8,615 nucleotides of DNA, from the NCBI GenBank assembly GCA_029256005.1, contig JAQSYS010000058.1, forward strand, positions 1-8,615. The letters run 5' to 3'. The DNA is from Sedimentibacter sp. (GTDB lineage Bacteria > Bacillota > Clostridia > Tissierellales > Sedimentibacteraceae). Each line of letters begins with the position of its first letter. Position 1 is the stretch's first letter. This document shows, piece after piece, positions 1-6,165 of the stretch. The notes under the pieces are model-generated. The model ran no database searches, had not been told where the DNA came from, and saw only the letters and a program-made list of their open reading frames with translations. The translations under genes and the position numbers were made by a program.

Positions 1-459
1 GTACCATATAATGATTATGATGGTAAGGTAGTTATTAAGTATATTGGTATAAATCATATTGAAAATGAAGAAGATGATGTTTACAGTGGTGAGGTTATCA
101 TAACTGTAAGTGAGGTTCAGGAAATTACTACTTTAAGATTTAATGCTGATTATGATGATGAAGAATTCCAAATTAACTTCTATGAAAAGTTAGAAGATCA
201 AGTTAATGATGACGATTTAATGGAAGAATTTGATTATGTTAAATTCGCTGAACCTGAAGAGGGAACACTAAAAATTAAACTTGATGGAAGTAAACTTAGA
301 GATGTTGATTTTGATGACAGTTATGATATAGAAGATATAGAATATATAAATTATGTGTTTGAAAGCAAAGGAGATGTAGAGTTAATTTATACAGTGTATG
401 ATGATGATACTGAGATTGACAAAGCATATGATGGCAAGTTTATTTTAACAATTAAATAA
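1..459 (+). CDS. C-terminal part of an acidic, S-layer-like repeat protein (5' end outside window)
   Basis: The frame is open from base 1 to the TAA at 457-459 (152 residues). The ATG at 220 is internal to this frame and has no ribosome binding site, so this is the tail of a larger protein. It is very rich in Asp, Glu and Tyr and shows no membrane segment, cysteine or sorting motif at its end. Residues 1-36 (V-P-x-x-D-Y-x-G-x-V-x-I-x-Y-x-G, then Y-S-G-x-V-I-I-T-V) resemble the last third of the following module: residues 119-151 contain G-D-V-E-L-I-Y-T-V-Y and then Y-D-G-K-F-I-L-T-I. Residues 77-94 (F-D-Y-V-K-F, then G-T-L) fit the middle of the same module. From memory, tandem modules of this kind occur in surface-layer or cell-wall proteins of clostridia. 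The repeat is visible; surface location is inferred. No function beyond structural or adhesive is proposed. Confidence 0.75.
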   Translation, partial: VPYNDYDGKVVIKYIGINHIENEEDDVYSGEVIITVSEVQEITTLRFNADYDDEEFQINFYEKLEDQVNDDDLMEEFDYVKFAEPEEGTLKIKLDGSKLRDVDFDDSYDIEDIEYINYVFESKGDVELIYTVYDDDTEIDKAYDGKFILTIK

Positions 460-466
460 TTACAAT

Positions 467-500
467 AAAAAAACTGGAGAATTTTTTCTCCAGTTTTTTT
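467..500. terminator. Bidirectional intrinsic terminator between convergent genes
   Basis: An 8-bp stem (CTGGAGAA 474-481 with TTCTCCAG 486-493) has a TTTT loop. It is flanked by an A7 run on the left and a T7 run on the right. The runs can extend the stem and supply the U-tract in both directions, so it can end the surface-protein gene on plus and the symporter gene on minus. Confidence 0.93.
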
Positions 501-506
501 ATATTA

Positions 507-1859
507 CTATTTGCTTAATTTTTCTTTAGCAAAGAATTCTTTTGTAAGTTTAAATACTACTGGGCTTAAGAATATAAGTCCTATTAAGTTTGGAATAGCC
601 ATTAAACCATTCATTGTATCAGCTAAATCCCATAGAATATTCAATCCGCCTACAGAACCTATAACTATGAAAGGTATCCATAGAACTCTATATACCATGT
701 TAACTTTTGAACCAAACAGATATTCAGCACATCTCTCACCGTAGTATTCCCATCCTAATATAGTTGAGAATGCAAACAGGAAAAGACCTATTGCAACTAT
801 CCATCCGCCGAAAACCGGAATAGTTTGGTTAAATGCAGCTGTAGTTAAAGATGCTCCTGATAATCCTGTTTCCCAAACTCCTGTAACCATAATTGCTAAT
901 GCTGTTATAGTAGCTATTACTAATGTGTCTATCCATACTTCGAATACACCCCATAGACCTTGACGAACAGCGCTGTCAGTAGTTGCTGCAGCATGTGCGA
1001 TAGGAGCGGAACCTAATCCAGCTTCGTTTGTAAATACTCCTCTTGCAACCCCGTATCTCATTGCCATCATAAGAGTTGAGCCTGCAAATCCACCTACAGC
1101 AGCCTGTCCAGTGAAAGCACTCTTAACAATTAAAGCGACAGCTGCAGGAAGTTGAGAAGCATTCATAATAATTATTATTATACCACCAATTATATAGAAA
1201 GCTGCCATGAAAGGCACGAATATTTCAGTTACTTGACCTATTCTTTTTATACCACCAACAACTACGATTGCTGCAAATATTGCACAGAAAATACCAACGC
1301 CTAATTTAGGTAAACCGAATGTAACATTAAGAGCTTCAGCAATTGAGTTCGCTTGAACCATGTTTCCTATTCCGAATGCTGCAAGAGCACCGAAAAATGC
1401 GAATATCTTTGCTAACCATGGTAGGTTTAATCCCTTTGTAATATAATACATTGGACCACCCATGAATCTTCCGTCAGGAGTAGATTCTCTGTAATGAACA
1501 GCCAGAACTACTTCTGCAAATTTAGTAGTCATACCAAGTAATGCAGCAAACCACATCCAGAATATTGCACCAGGGCCTCCAAGAGCAATAGCTGTTGCAA
1601 CTCCGGCAATGTTACCTGTTCCTACAGTAGCTGCAAGTGCTGTTGAAACCGCCTGAAATGCAGATACTTCACCTTCACCTTTGTCGCTTTTAGAAAATAT
1701 CTTTAAAAGAGTGTTTTTGAGCACATATCCAAGTTTTGTTACTGAGAAAAATCCAGTTTTAAATGATAAAAAAAGTCCAGTACCAACAATTAGAATTAAT
1801 ATAGGTGGTCCCCATACAATTCCATTAATAAAACTGTTAATCTTCATAATTGATTCCAT
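507..1859 (-). CDS. Na+:alanine/glycine symporter (AGCS family)
   Basis: This is an integral membrane secondary transporter predicted to import alanine and/or glycine with Na+. The 450 residues fit the family's usual length, and the many hydrophobic segments fit about 11 membrane helices. Family hallmarks are visible: G-T-G-N-I-A-G-V-A near residues 80-88, G-G-P-G-A-I-F-W-M-W at 94-103, G-G-P-M-Y-Y at 134-139, and G-V-A-R-G-V-F-T-N-E-A-G-L-G-S-A-P at 270-286. The start ATG (1857-1859) has GGAGG (revcomp of 1867-1871) seven bases upstream. The next Met, four codons in, lacks this spacing. The gene is monocistronic, with its own promoter (1933-1961) and a terminator at 467-500. Which of Ala, Gly or D-Ala is carried cannot be told from sequence. 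The family call is very secure. Confidence 0.96.
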   Translation of the reverse strand: MESIMKINSFINGIVWGPPILILIVGTGLFLSFKTGFFSVTKLGYVLKNTLLKIFSKSDKGEGEVSAFQAVSTALAATVGTGNIAGVATAIALGGPGAIFWMWFAALLGMTTKFAEVVLAVHYRESTPDGRFMGGPMYYITKGLNLPWLAKIFAFFGALAAFGIGNMVQANSIAEALNVTFGLPKLGVGIFCAIFAAIVVVGGIKRIGQVTEIFVPFMAAFYIIGGIIIIIMNASQLPAAVALIVKSAFTGQAAVGGFAGSTLMMAMRYGVARGVFTNEAGLGSAPIAHAAATTDSAVRQGLWGVFEVWIDTLVIATITALAIMVTGVWETGLSGASLTTAAFNQTIPVFGGWIVAIGLFLFAFSTILGWEYYGERCAEYLFGSKVNMVYRVLWIPFIVIGSVGGLNILWDLADTMNGLMAIPNLIGLIFLSPVVFKLTKEFFAKEKLSK

Positions 1860-1895
1860 TTATTAGCCTCCGTATAATGTATTTAAATTAAAAAG

Positions 1896-1914
1896 CGTTA
1901 TATAACCAATAACG
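1896..1914. repeat. Inverted repeat in the symporter 5' leader
   Basis: CGTTAT (1896-1901) and ATAACG (1909-1914) are perfect inverted arms separated by seven bases. The 10-bp palindrome GTTATATAAC (1897-1906) overlaps the left arm. The repeat lies between the predicted transcription start (about 1926) and the ribosome binding site. It could be a second operator or a small leader hairpin, or chance in AT-rich DNA. Confidence 0.45.
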
Positions 1915-1932
1915 AAATATAACGTTTTCTCT

Positions 1933-1961
1933 ATTGTAGCATGTAAAACGTTTTTACACAA
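1933..1961 (-). promoter_or_regulatory. Sigma-A-type promoter of the symporter gene
   Basis: Read on the minus strand, the -35 is TTGTGT (revcomp of 1956-1961). A 17-base spacer follows, then an extended -10, TGC-TACAAT (TACAAT is the revcomp of 1933-1938). Transcription would start near 1926, giving a leader of roughly 65 bases. That is too short for a typical glycine riboswitch, and none is visible. Confidence 0.7.
1942..1958. promoter_or_regulatory. Candidate operator TGTAAA-N5-TTTACA inside the symporter promoter
   Basis: The arms TGTAAA (1942-1947) and TTTACA (1953-1958) are perfect inverted repeats around ACGTT. They fill the spacer between -35 and -10, so a bound protein would be expected to block RNA polymerase. 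The arms match the flexible CcpA site form (TGTAAA, variable spacer, TTTACA) reported for clostridia. Other LacI-type or dimeric repressors are possible. Confidence 0.6.
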
Positions 1962-2276
1962 TGGTAGAAAATGAAAAAATGTTCATATATATGAAGTTTT
2001 ATGGTTAGACTATGAAAATTACGTTTTCAAAAAAGACAGAAAATCATGTATTCTGACTTATGAAAATTTGAAATCTTACATTTTATTAATACCAGGTTAA
2101 TTAATTAACGAAAGTATTTAATGAGTAAAACGTCGAAAATGCTCATTAATTAGGAGATTTAGTTAAGATTCTTCAAAGCAATTACTTTGATAATTAAAGT
2201 AATTTGATACGGAATAAACAAATGATAAAAATTTCATTCGTCTATTTTTTTTATTATTTAGTTGTAAATAATTAAA
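1962..2276. other. Palindrome-rich intergenic stretch without a recognisable gene
   Basis: No convincing ORF with a ribosome binding site, tRNA or known riboswitch was found. Perfect inverted repeats are TTCATATATATGAA (1982-1995), GTTAATTAATTAAC (2096-2109), TTAATGAG/CTCATTAA with a 16-base loop (2118-2125 and 2142-2149), and AATTACTTT/AAAGTAATT with a 7-base loop (2180-2188 and 2196-2204). None has a clear U-tract terminator layout. The stretch lies upstream of the symporter and downstream of the amidohydrolase, so it may hold distal regulatory sites. It could also be decayed sequence. Confidence 0.5.
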
Positions 2277-2323
2277 AAGTACACCTAAAATACCATTAAT
2301 AAATATGATTATTGGATGTACTT
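2277..2323 (-). terminator. Possible terminator of the amidohydrolase gene
   Basis: On the minus strand AAGTACA (revcomp of 2317-2323) is followed by a loop of about 33 bases. Then comes TGTACTT (revcomp of 2277-2283), which runs into T5. A GG/CC pair can extend the stem with a one-base bulge. The loop is long and the stem short, so this is a modest call. Its position just after the stop codon supports it. Confidence 0.45.
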
Positions 2324-2340
2324 AATTAAGATTTAAAACT

Positions 2341-3939
2341 TTATACTTCGTAAACAAATTCTCCGTCAATCATAGTTTTTTCAACTCTGATGTCTTTGAT
2401 TCTATTATCAGGTGCTGTAAAAATATCTGTATCTAGTACTGCTAAATCTGCTACAAAGCCGGACTTTAATCTCCCTTTTATATTTTCTTTAAATTCATTA
2501 TAAGCACTCCCTATAGTGTATGCATCAATTGCGTCCTCTACACTCATTTTTTCGCTAGGGATAAAACCACCTTCGGGGGTTTCGTTTATTCGTTGTCTTG
2601 TTACAGCACAATAAATGTTAGGAAACGGATTAATGTCTTCAACTGGTGAATCTGTTCCAAAGCTTACAGGGGTTCCGGATTTATATAAAGTATTGAATGC
2701 ATAGGAGGTGGATGCTAATTTCTTTCCAACTCTCGACTCAACAATTTGTATATCATAATCAAGGAATATTGGTTGGTACATAACGGCAATGTTTAAATCT
2801 GCAATTCTTTTCAGTTGTTCAGAGCTTGTAATTTGGCAATGGACAATACCATGACGCAGAGCATTGTTACCATCCGTCATGACATTTTCATATGCATTGA
2901 TTACACTTTCTATTGCTCCGTCACCAATTGCATGTGTTACAATCTTTATTCCGTTTTGAGCAGCTAAATTGCATAAAGCCTGTAGCTGAATATCGCTTAA
3001 GGCAGAAACACCTAAGGTGCCCGGTTCATCATTGTAATCTTTCAGCATAAGAGCAGTTCTGGCACCTAATGATCCATCCTTAAATAATTTAAGGGATCCT
3101 CTTGAAAGGAATTTTTCATCATAAATGTCTAACTTGTGTTCTGTTTCAAGAAATTCATAGAAATCATTTATATCTTGAAAATTAAATTGAGGATTATATC
3201 TTAGCTTTGTTTTCTTATTATCATATATATGATGTATTACATTAAACATTTTTTTAAAATTTTTATTTAAAGCATCGTTTGACTGTGCTGAAGTCACACC
3301 TACACTAATAGCGTAATCAGCAGCCTTAAGAAATTCTTTTTCAATGTCTATATTACTTTTTTCAGGAAGAACAGACTCAAGGAAACTGACAGCATTTTCA
3401 GTAAATATGCCGTTTGGTTTACCATCGCTGCCCTTTAAAATTTCTCCACCATCTACAACAGTATTTTCACCTACTCCAATCATTTCAACAGCTTTAGTAT
3501 TTCCTGTTACAACATGGCCGCAAACCCTTTCGAATATTACAGGTATTTCTGTTGAAATTTTATCCAAGTCATGTCGATTTAATAATCTTACATCGCTAGG
3601 TACAAAAAAATCCTGATTCCAACCTCTTCCAAACAGTGCAGTAATACCGCTATTGTTTTTAATAAATTTTTTCCCGAGTTCAATAACTTCATCAATAGAT
3701 TTTGCAGATGTCAGATTGCAAGCTGTAATAGTTTCTCCTGCCATTACTAAATGTAAATGGCTGTCGTTTAACCCAGGTATAACTGTCTTACCATTAAGAT
3801 CAAATATTTTATCATATTTATTCATAAGTATATTTTCATTCGTTCCAACGTCCTTGATTATTCCGTCTTCTATAAGTAATGCTTGTTGAAAATTATTTTT
3901 TTCAACATAAATCTTTGCGTTTTTTAGTATAGTTTTCAT
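2341..3939 (-). CDS. YtcJ-type metal-dependent amidohydrolase (Amidohydro_3 family)
   Basis: This is a predicted cytosolic metal hydrolase of the amidohydrolase superfamily, in the YtcJ / N-substituted formamide deformylase-like group. Its 532 residues are typical for that group. The N-terminal part (1-57) forms the usual beta-sandwich and ends in V-I-P-G-L-N-D-S-H-L-H, giving the metal ligands H61 and H63. Other family marks are L-F-K-D-G-S-L-G-A-R-T-A at 285-296, T-H-A-I-G-D-G-A at 335-342 (H336), R-H-G-I-V-H-C-Q at 362-369 and G-T-D-S-P at 428-432 with the catalytic Asp D430. The C-terminal G-x-L-K-S-G-F-V-A-D-L-A-V-L closes the sandwich. No signal peptide is present. The start ATG has AGGAGA (revcomp of 3944-3949) four bases upstream. 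It appears monocistronic and divergent from the peroxidase gene. The substrate is unknown; neighbours give no hint. Confidence 0.92.
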   Translation of the reverse strand: MKTILKNAKIYVEKNNFQQALLIEDGIIKDVGTNENILMNKYDKIFDLNGKTVIPGLNDSHLHLVMAGETITACNLTSAKSIDEVIELGKKFIKNNSGITALFGRGWNQDFFVPSDVRLLNRHDLDKISTEIPVIFERVCGHVVTGNTKAVEMIGVGENTVVDGGEILKGSDGKPNGIFTENAVSFLESVLPEKSNIDIEKEFLKAADYAISVGVTSAQSNDALNKNFKKMFNVIHHIYDNKKTKLRYNPQFNFQDINDFYEFLETEHKLDIYDEKFLSRGSLKLFKDGSLGARTALMLKDYNDEPGTLGVSALSDIQLQALCNLAAQNGIKIVTHAIGDGAIESVINAYENVMTDGNNALRHGIVHCQITSSEQLKRIADLNIAVMYQPIFLDYDIQIVESRVGKKLASTSYAFNTLYKSGTPVSFGTDSPVEDINPFPNIYCAVTRQRINETPEGGFIPSEKMSVEDAIDAYTIGSAYNEFKENIKGRLKSGFVADLAVLDTDIFTAPDNRIKDIRVEKTMIDGEFVYEV

Positions 3940-3980
3940 AAATTCTCCTATGCTCTAAAAATTAAATATATACTATATAA

Positions 3981-4009
3981 AGTATACCAGATTTTACAGA
4001 TACTGAAAG
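3981..4009 (-). promoter_or_regulatory. Promoter of the amidohydrolase gene
   Basis: On the minus strand there is an extended -10, TGG-TATACT (TATACT is the revcomp of 3981-3986). It lies 17 bases after a weak -35, CTTTCA (revcomp of 4004-4009). The -10 is also the right arm of an inverted repeat, TATACT-N6-AGTATA (3969-3986). In AT-rich DNA that repeat may be chance. Confidence 0.6.
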
Positions 4010-4014
4010 AAAAA

Positions 4015-4028
4015 AGAAAAATTTTTCT
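4015..4028. repeat. 14-bp palindrome in the divergent promoter region
   Basis: The palindrome AGAAAAATTTTTCT is perfect. It sits just upstream of the predicted amidohydrolase -35 and about 35 bases upstream of the peroxidase -10. It could be a shared operator, or only an A-tract/T-tract bend. Confidence 0.4.
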
Positions 4029-4061
4029 GCTTAAAATAGTATTTTAAGGGTATATATAAAA

Positions 4062-4067
4062 TATAAT
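4062..4067 (+). promoter_or_regulatory. Probable -10 element of the peroxidase gene
   Basis: A perfect TATAAT lies 26 bases before the AGGAGG-led ATG at 4094 would be reached, giving a short leader of about 20 bases. The -35 position (4039-4044, GTATTT) is poor. The promoter may therefore need an activator, or the real -10 may be the adjacent TATATAAA stretch (4051-4060). Confidence 0.35.
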
Positions 4068-4093
4068 TAATTAATAAATATTAGGAGGAATAA

Positions 4094-4678
4094 ATGAAAA
4101 TATACGATTTTACAGTAAAAGACATAGAAAACAAAGATGTGTCTTTATCAGAATATAAAGGAAAGGTTTTATTGGTTGTAAATGGGGCAACAGGATGCGG
4201 ATTTACTCCTCAATATGATGGCCTTCAAAAATTATTTGAAAAGTACCATAATCAAGGTTTAGAAATTTTAGATTTTCCAAGTAATCAATTCCTTGGTCAG
4301 GCACCAGGCACAAATGAGGAAATAGTTGGATTTTGCAGACTAAACTTTGGGGTTGATTTTAAACAATTTTCAAAAATAGAGGTAAATGGTGAAAATGAAG
4401 AGCCTTTATATAAATATTTGAAAACAACATCAGAAGAGTACAGAAACAAAGAAACTATTGAGTTTTACGAAAAAGTTAAACAATTTACTCCTGGTATAGC
4501 AGAAAATGATATAAGATGGAATTTCACAAAATTTTTGATTGATAAGGAAGGCAATGTTGTTGGAAGATTTGCTCCTAACATTGCACCTGAAGAATTAGAA
4601 GTTCATATAGAAAAACTGGTTAAGGATGAAGAAATTGAGATAGTATGTCATCCTGATTTTTCGGACGGATGTCTGTAA
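4094..4678 (+). CDS. gpx: Glutathione peroxidase-family thiol peroxidase (Cys form)
   Basis: This enzyme reduces hydrogen or organic peroxides; bacterial Cys-type members usually draw electrons from thioredoxin rather than glutathione. The thioredoxin-like fold carries the peroxidatic motif G-C-G-F-T-P-Q-Y with C35. The remaining catalytic positions are Q69 (in N-Q-F-x-G-Q-A-P-G-T-N-E-E) and W142-N143 (W-N-F-T-K-F-L). C81 in the E-I-V-G-F-C segment matches the resolving cysteine of thioredoxin-dependent members. The usual F-P-C-N-Q is F-P-S-N-Q here (S63). The codon for C35 is TGC, so this is not a selenoprotein, although some clostridial relatives are. The 194 residues exceed the usual 160-180 because of an acidic C-terminal tail with two more cysteines (C185, C193). 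The start has AGGAGG (4083-4088) five bases upstream. The gene stands alone with its own terminator. No signal peptide is seen, so it is predicted to be cytosolic. Confidence 0.93.
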   Translation: MKIYDFTVKDIENKDVSLSEYKGKVLLVVNGATGCGFTPQYDGLQKLFEKYHNQGLEILDFPSNQFLGQAPGTNEEIVGFCRLNFGVDFKQFSKIEVNGENEEPLYKYLKTTSEEYRNKETIEFYEKVKQFTPGIAENDIRWNFTKFLIDKEGNVVGRFAPNIAPEELEVHIEKLVKDEEIEIVCHPDFSDGCL

Positions 4679-4687
4679 TAGAAGCAA

Positions 4688-4729
4688 TTAACATTGAACA
4701 ATGAATAGTGAACAGTGAACAATTAATGA
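4688..4729 (+). repeat. Heptanucleotide tandem repeat, consensus TGAACAR
   Basis: Four adjacent 7-base units are TGAACAA (4695), TGAATAG (4702), TGAACAG (4709) and TGAACAA (4716). Degenerate units TTAACAT (4688) and TTAATGA (4723) flank them. The array starts nine bases after the peroxidase stop codon and abuts the terminator stem. It is a microsatellite-like element of unknown role. Confidence 0.8.
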
Positions 4730-4770
4730 AGGCTTTGTGCTGATGCACAAAGCCTTTAATATTTTTTAAT
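4729..4770 (+). terminator. Strong intrinsic terminator after the peroxidase gene
   Basis: A perfect 12-bp stem (AAGGCTTTGTGC 4729-4740 with GCACAAAGCCTT 4745-4756) has a TGAT loop. It is followed on the plus strand by T-rich sequence with T6 at 4762-4767. It may also act weakly for the ABC operon ending at 4776 on minus, but the T-tract on that side is poor. Confidence 0.9.
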
Positions 4771-4775
4771 AATTA

Positions 4776-5474
4776 TTATGGTTGATTACTTTTACTTATG
4801 ATTATGTTCCCTTCTGAAAGAGTTATAACAGTTTCAGCAATTTCATCAACGAAGTTATTGTCATGGGTTACAATAATTATGGCAATCCCTTGTTTTGCTA
4901 AATCTCGTATTATTTTCGTTATCTGATTTCTTGTGCTTTCATCAAGTGCTGAAGTAGGTTCATCAAAACAAAGTATTGAAGGATTCAACATGCAGGCTCT
5001 GGCAATGGCAACTCTTTGTTTTTGTCCACCTGAAAGTTGGTATGGATAATTATCTTCCTTTCCTTCGAGTTCTAATTGTTTTATGAGTTCATAAGCTCTT
5101 TGTTTGATTTTCTCTTTTGGCATCTTTCTTATAAACATAGGAGATTCTATTAAATTTTCCATTACTGTCATGTGAGGAAATAAGTTAAAGCTTTGGAAAA
5201 CAAGACCTATATCCTGTGTTATAGTCTGAAGCTCATCTTTAGATGCATAATGCATTTTGTTGTCTTCTTCCCTGCACAAATAACGTTCATTTATTTTTAT
5301 TGAGCCTTTGTCTGGGGTTTCAAGTTTATTGATACATCTTAACATTGTAGTCTTGCCTTCTCCAGATTTTCCTTTAACACAAACTATTTCACCCTTATTA
5401 ACAGAAAAGGAGATATCCTCGAATACAACTGTGTTCCCAAAGCTCTTGCTTAAGTTTTTTACCTCTAGTATCAT
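4776..5474 (-). CDS. Polar amino acid ABC transporter, ATP-binding subunit
   Basis: This is the cytoplasmic ATPase powering the importer encoded with the next two genes. All expected motifs are present in the 232 residues: Walker A G-K-S-G-E-G-K-T-T (35-43), Q-loop F-Q-S-F-N-L-F-P (Q94), signature L-S-G-G-Q-K-Q-R (147-154), Walker B I-L-C-F-D-E (167-172) and switch His in V-T-H-D (H204). Length and the F-N-L-F-P-H-M-T-V segment place it with GlnQ/HisP-type subunits. The start ATG is preceded by AGGAGAG, which overlaps the permease stop codon. The nine-base gap between the genes suggests translational coupling. It is the last gene of a three-gene operon under T-box control. By that leader it could be the ATPase of a histidine (HisXYZ-like) importer, but the sequence of the ATPase itself does not give substrate. 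Confidence 0.95.
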   Translation of the reverse strand: MILEVKNLSKSFGNTVVFEDISFSVNKGEIVCVKGKSGEGKTTMLRCINKLETPDKGSIKINERYLCREEDNKMHYASKDELQTITQDIGLVFQSFNLFPHMTVMENLIESPMFIRKMPKEKIKQRAYELIKQLELEGKEDNYPYQLSGGQKQRVAIARACMLNPSILCFDEPTSALDESTRNQITKIIRDLAKQGIAIIIVTHDNNFVDEIAETVITLSEGNIIISKSNQP

Positions 5475-5483
5475 GTTTCTCTC

Positions 5484-6140
5484 CTATCTGTAGTAATTAT
5501 ATTTGTCTTCTATTTTATTAAGTACCTTAGTCAGCACTGCTGTTATTGCCAAATATACCAGTCCTATGAATATATATGGACTGAAAGCTGAATATGCGTT
5601 TGATACGGATTTCGCTGCTTTAAGTATGTCGCTAGCTCCTAAAATGTAAACTAGCGAAGTATCTTTAACCAATGTAATAACTTCATTTCCAATGGATGGC
5701 AATACATTTTTAATAACCTGTGGCAGTATAATTTTCATAAATGTATGAGATTTACTGAGTCCAAGAACCTGAGAGGCTTCATATTGACCAAAATCTATGG
5801 AATTTATTCCACCTCTAAAAATCTCAGCAAAATATGCTGTATAATTCAATATAAAGGCAATGAATATTGCCTGATTTCTACTGAAAGCATATCCAATGTA
5901 GGGGACATAATAAAAACCAAAGAATATAAACATAAGCTGTAAAAGCAAAGGAGTTCCTCTCATTATATAAATGTAGATTCCTATTAATGTAGAAATTAAT
6001 TTGTTTTTAGACATTCTAATCTTAGCAACAGCAACTGACAATGGCAGAGAAGCCATAATTGTAATTGCAAAAACGCTCAGGGTTGTTTTTAAGCCCTCCA
6101 ATGTCATTGGTATAAGCATTTCTAATACTTTTGATTCCAT
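5484..6140 (-). CDS. Polar amino acid ABC transporter, permease subunit (HisM/GlnP type)
   Basis: This inner-membrane channel subunit probably forms a homodimer, since only one permease gene is present. Using the ATG at 6140 it has 218 residues. An upstream in-frame GTG at 6152 would add four residues but has no ribosome binding site. The ATG has GAGGG (revcomp of 6146-6150) five bases before it. About five hydrophobic helices are visible. Family marks are M-R-G-T-P-L-L-L-Q near residues 60-68 and the cytoplasmic EAA loop G-Q-Y-E-A-S-Q-V-L-G-L (118-128) followed by I-I-L-P-Q, which docks the ATPase. It lies 25 bases after the binding-protein gene and nine bases before the ATPase gene. The family is certain; the substrate is not. 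Confidence 0.94.
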   Translation of the reverse strand: MESKVLEMLIPMTLEGLKTTLSVFAITIMASLPLSVAVAKIRMSKNKLISTLIGIYIYIMRGTPLLLQLMFIFFGFYYVPYIGYAFSRNQAIFIAFILNYTAYFAEIFRGGINSIDFGQYEASQVLGLSKSHTFMKIILPQVIKNVLPSIGNEVITLVKDTSLVYILGASDILKAAKSVSNAYSAFSPYIFIGLVYLAITAVLTKVLNKIEDKYNYYR

Positions 6141-6165
6141 ATTATCCCTCACATCATTTGATTAA

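Noticed and set aside
1860..1926. Glycine riboswitch in the symporter leader
   Set aside because: The predicted leader of about 65 bases is too short and none of the conserved glycine aptamer sequence is visible.
2121..2153. Ten-codon ORF starting ATGAGTAAA in the intergenic region
   Set aside because: It has no ribosome binding site and coincides with the 2118-2149 inverted repeat, so nothing supports translation.
3344..3616. 90-codon plus-strand ORF
   Set aside because: It is fully antisense to the well-supported amidohydrolase gene; the same applies to the ORFs at 3653-3889, 511-744, 1681-1866, 5308-5493 and 5745-5942 opposite other genes.
4061..4078. Possible PerR box upstream of the peroxidase gene
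   Set aside because: The left half fits TTATAAT but the right half matches poorly, and in such AT-rich DNA the similarity is not meaningful.
4094..4678. Selenocysteine form of the peroxidase
   Set aside because: The catalytic codon is TGC (Cys) and no in-frame TGA is present, although related clostridial proteins can be selenoproteins.
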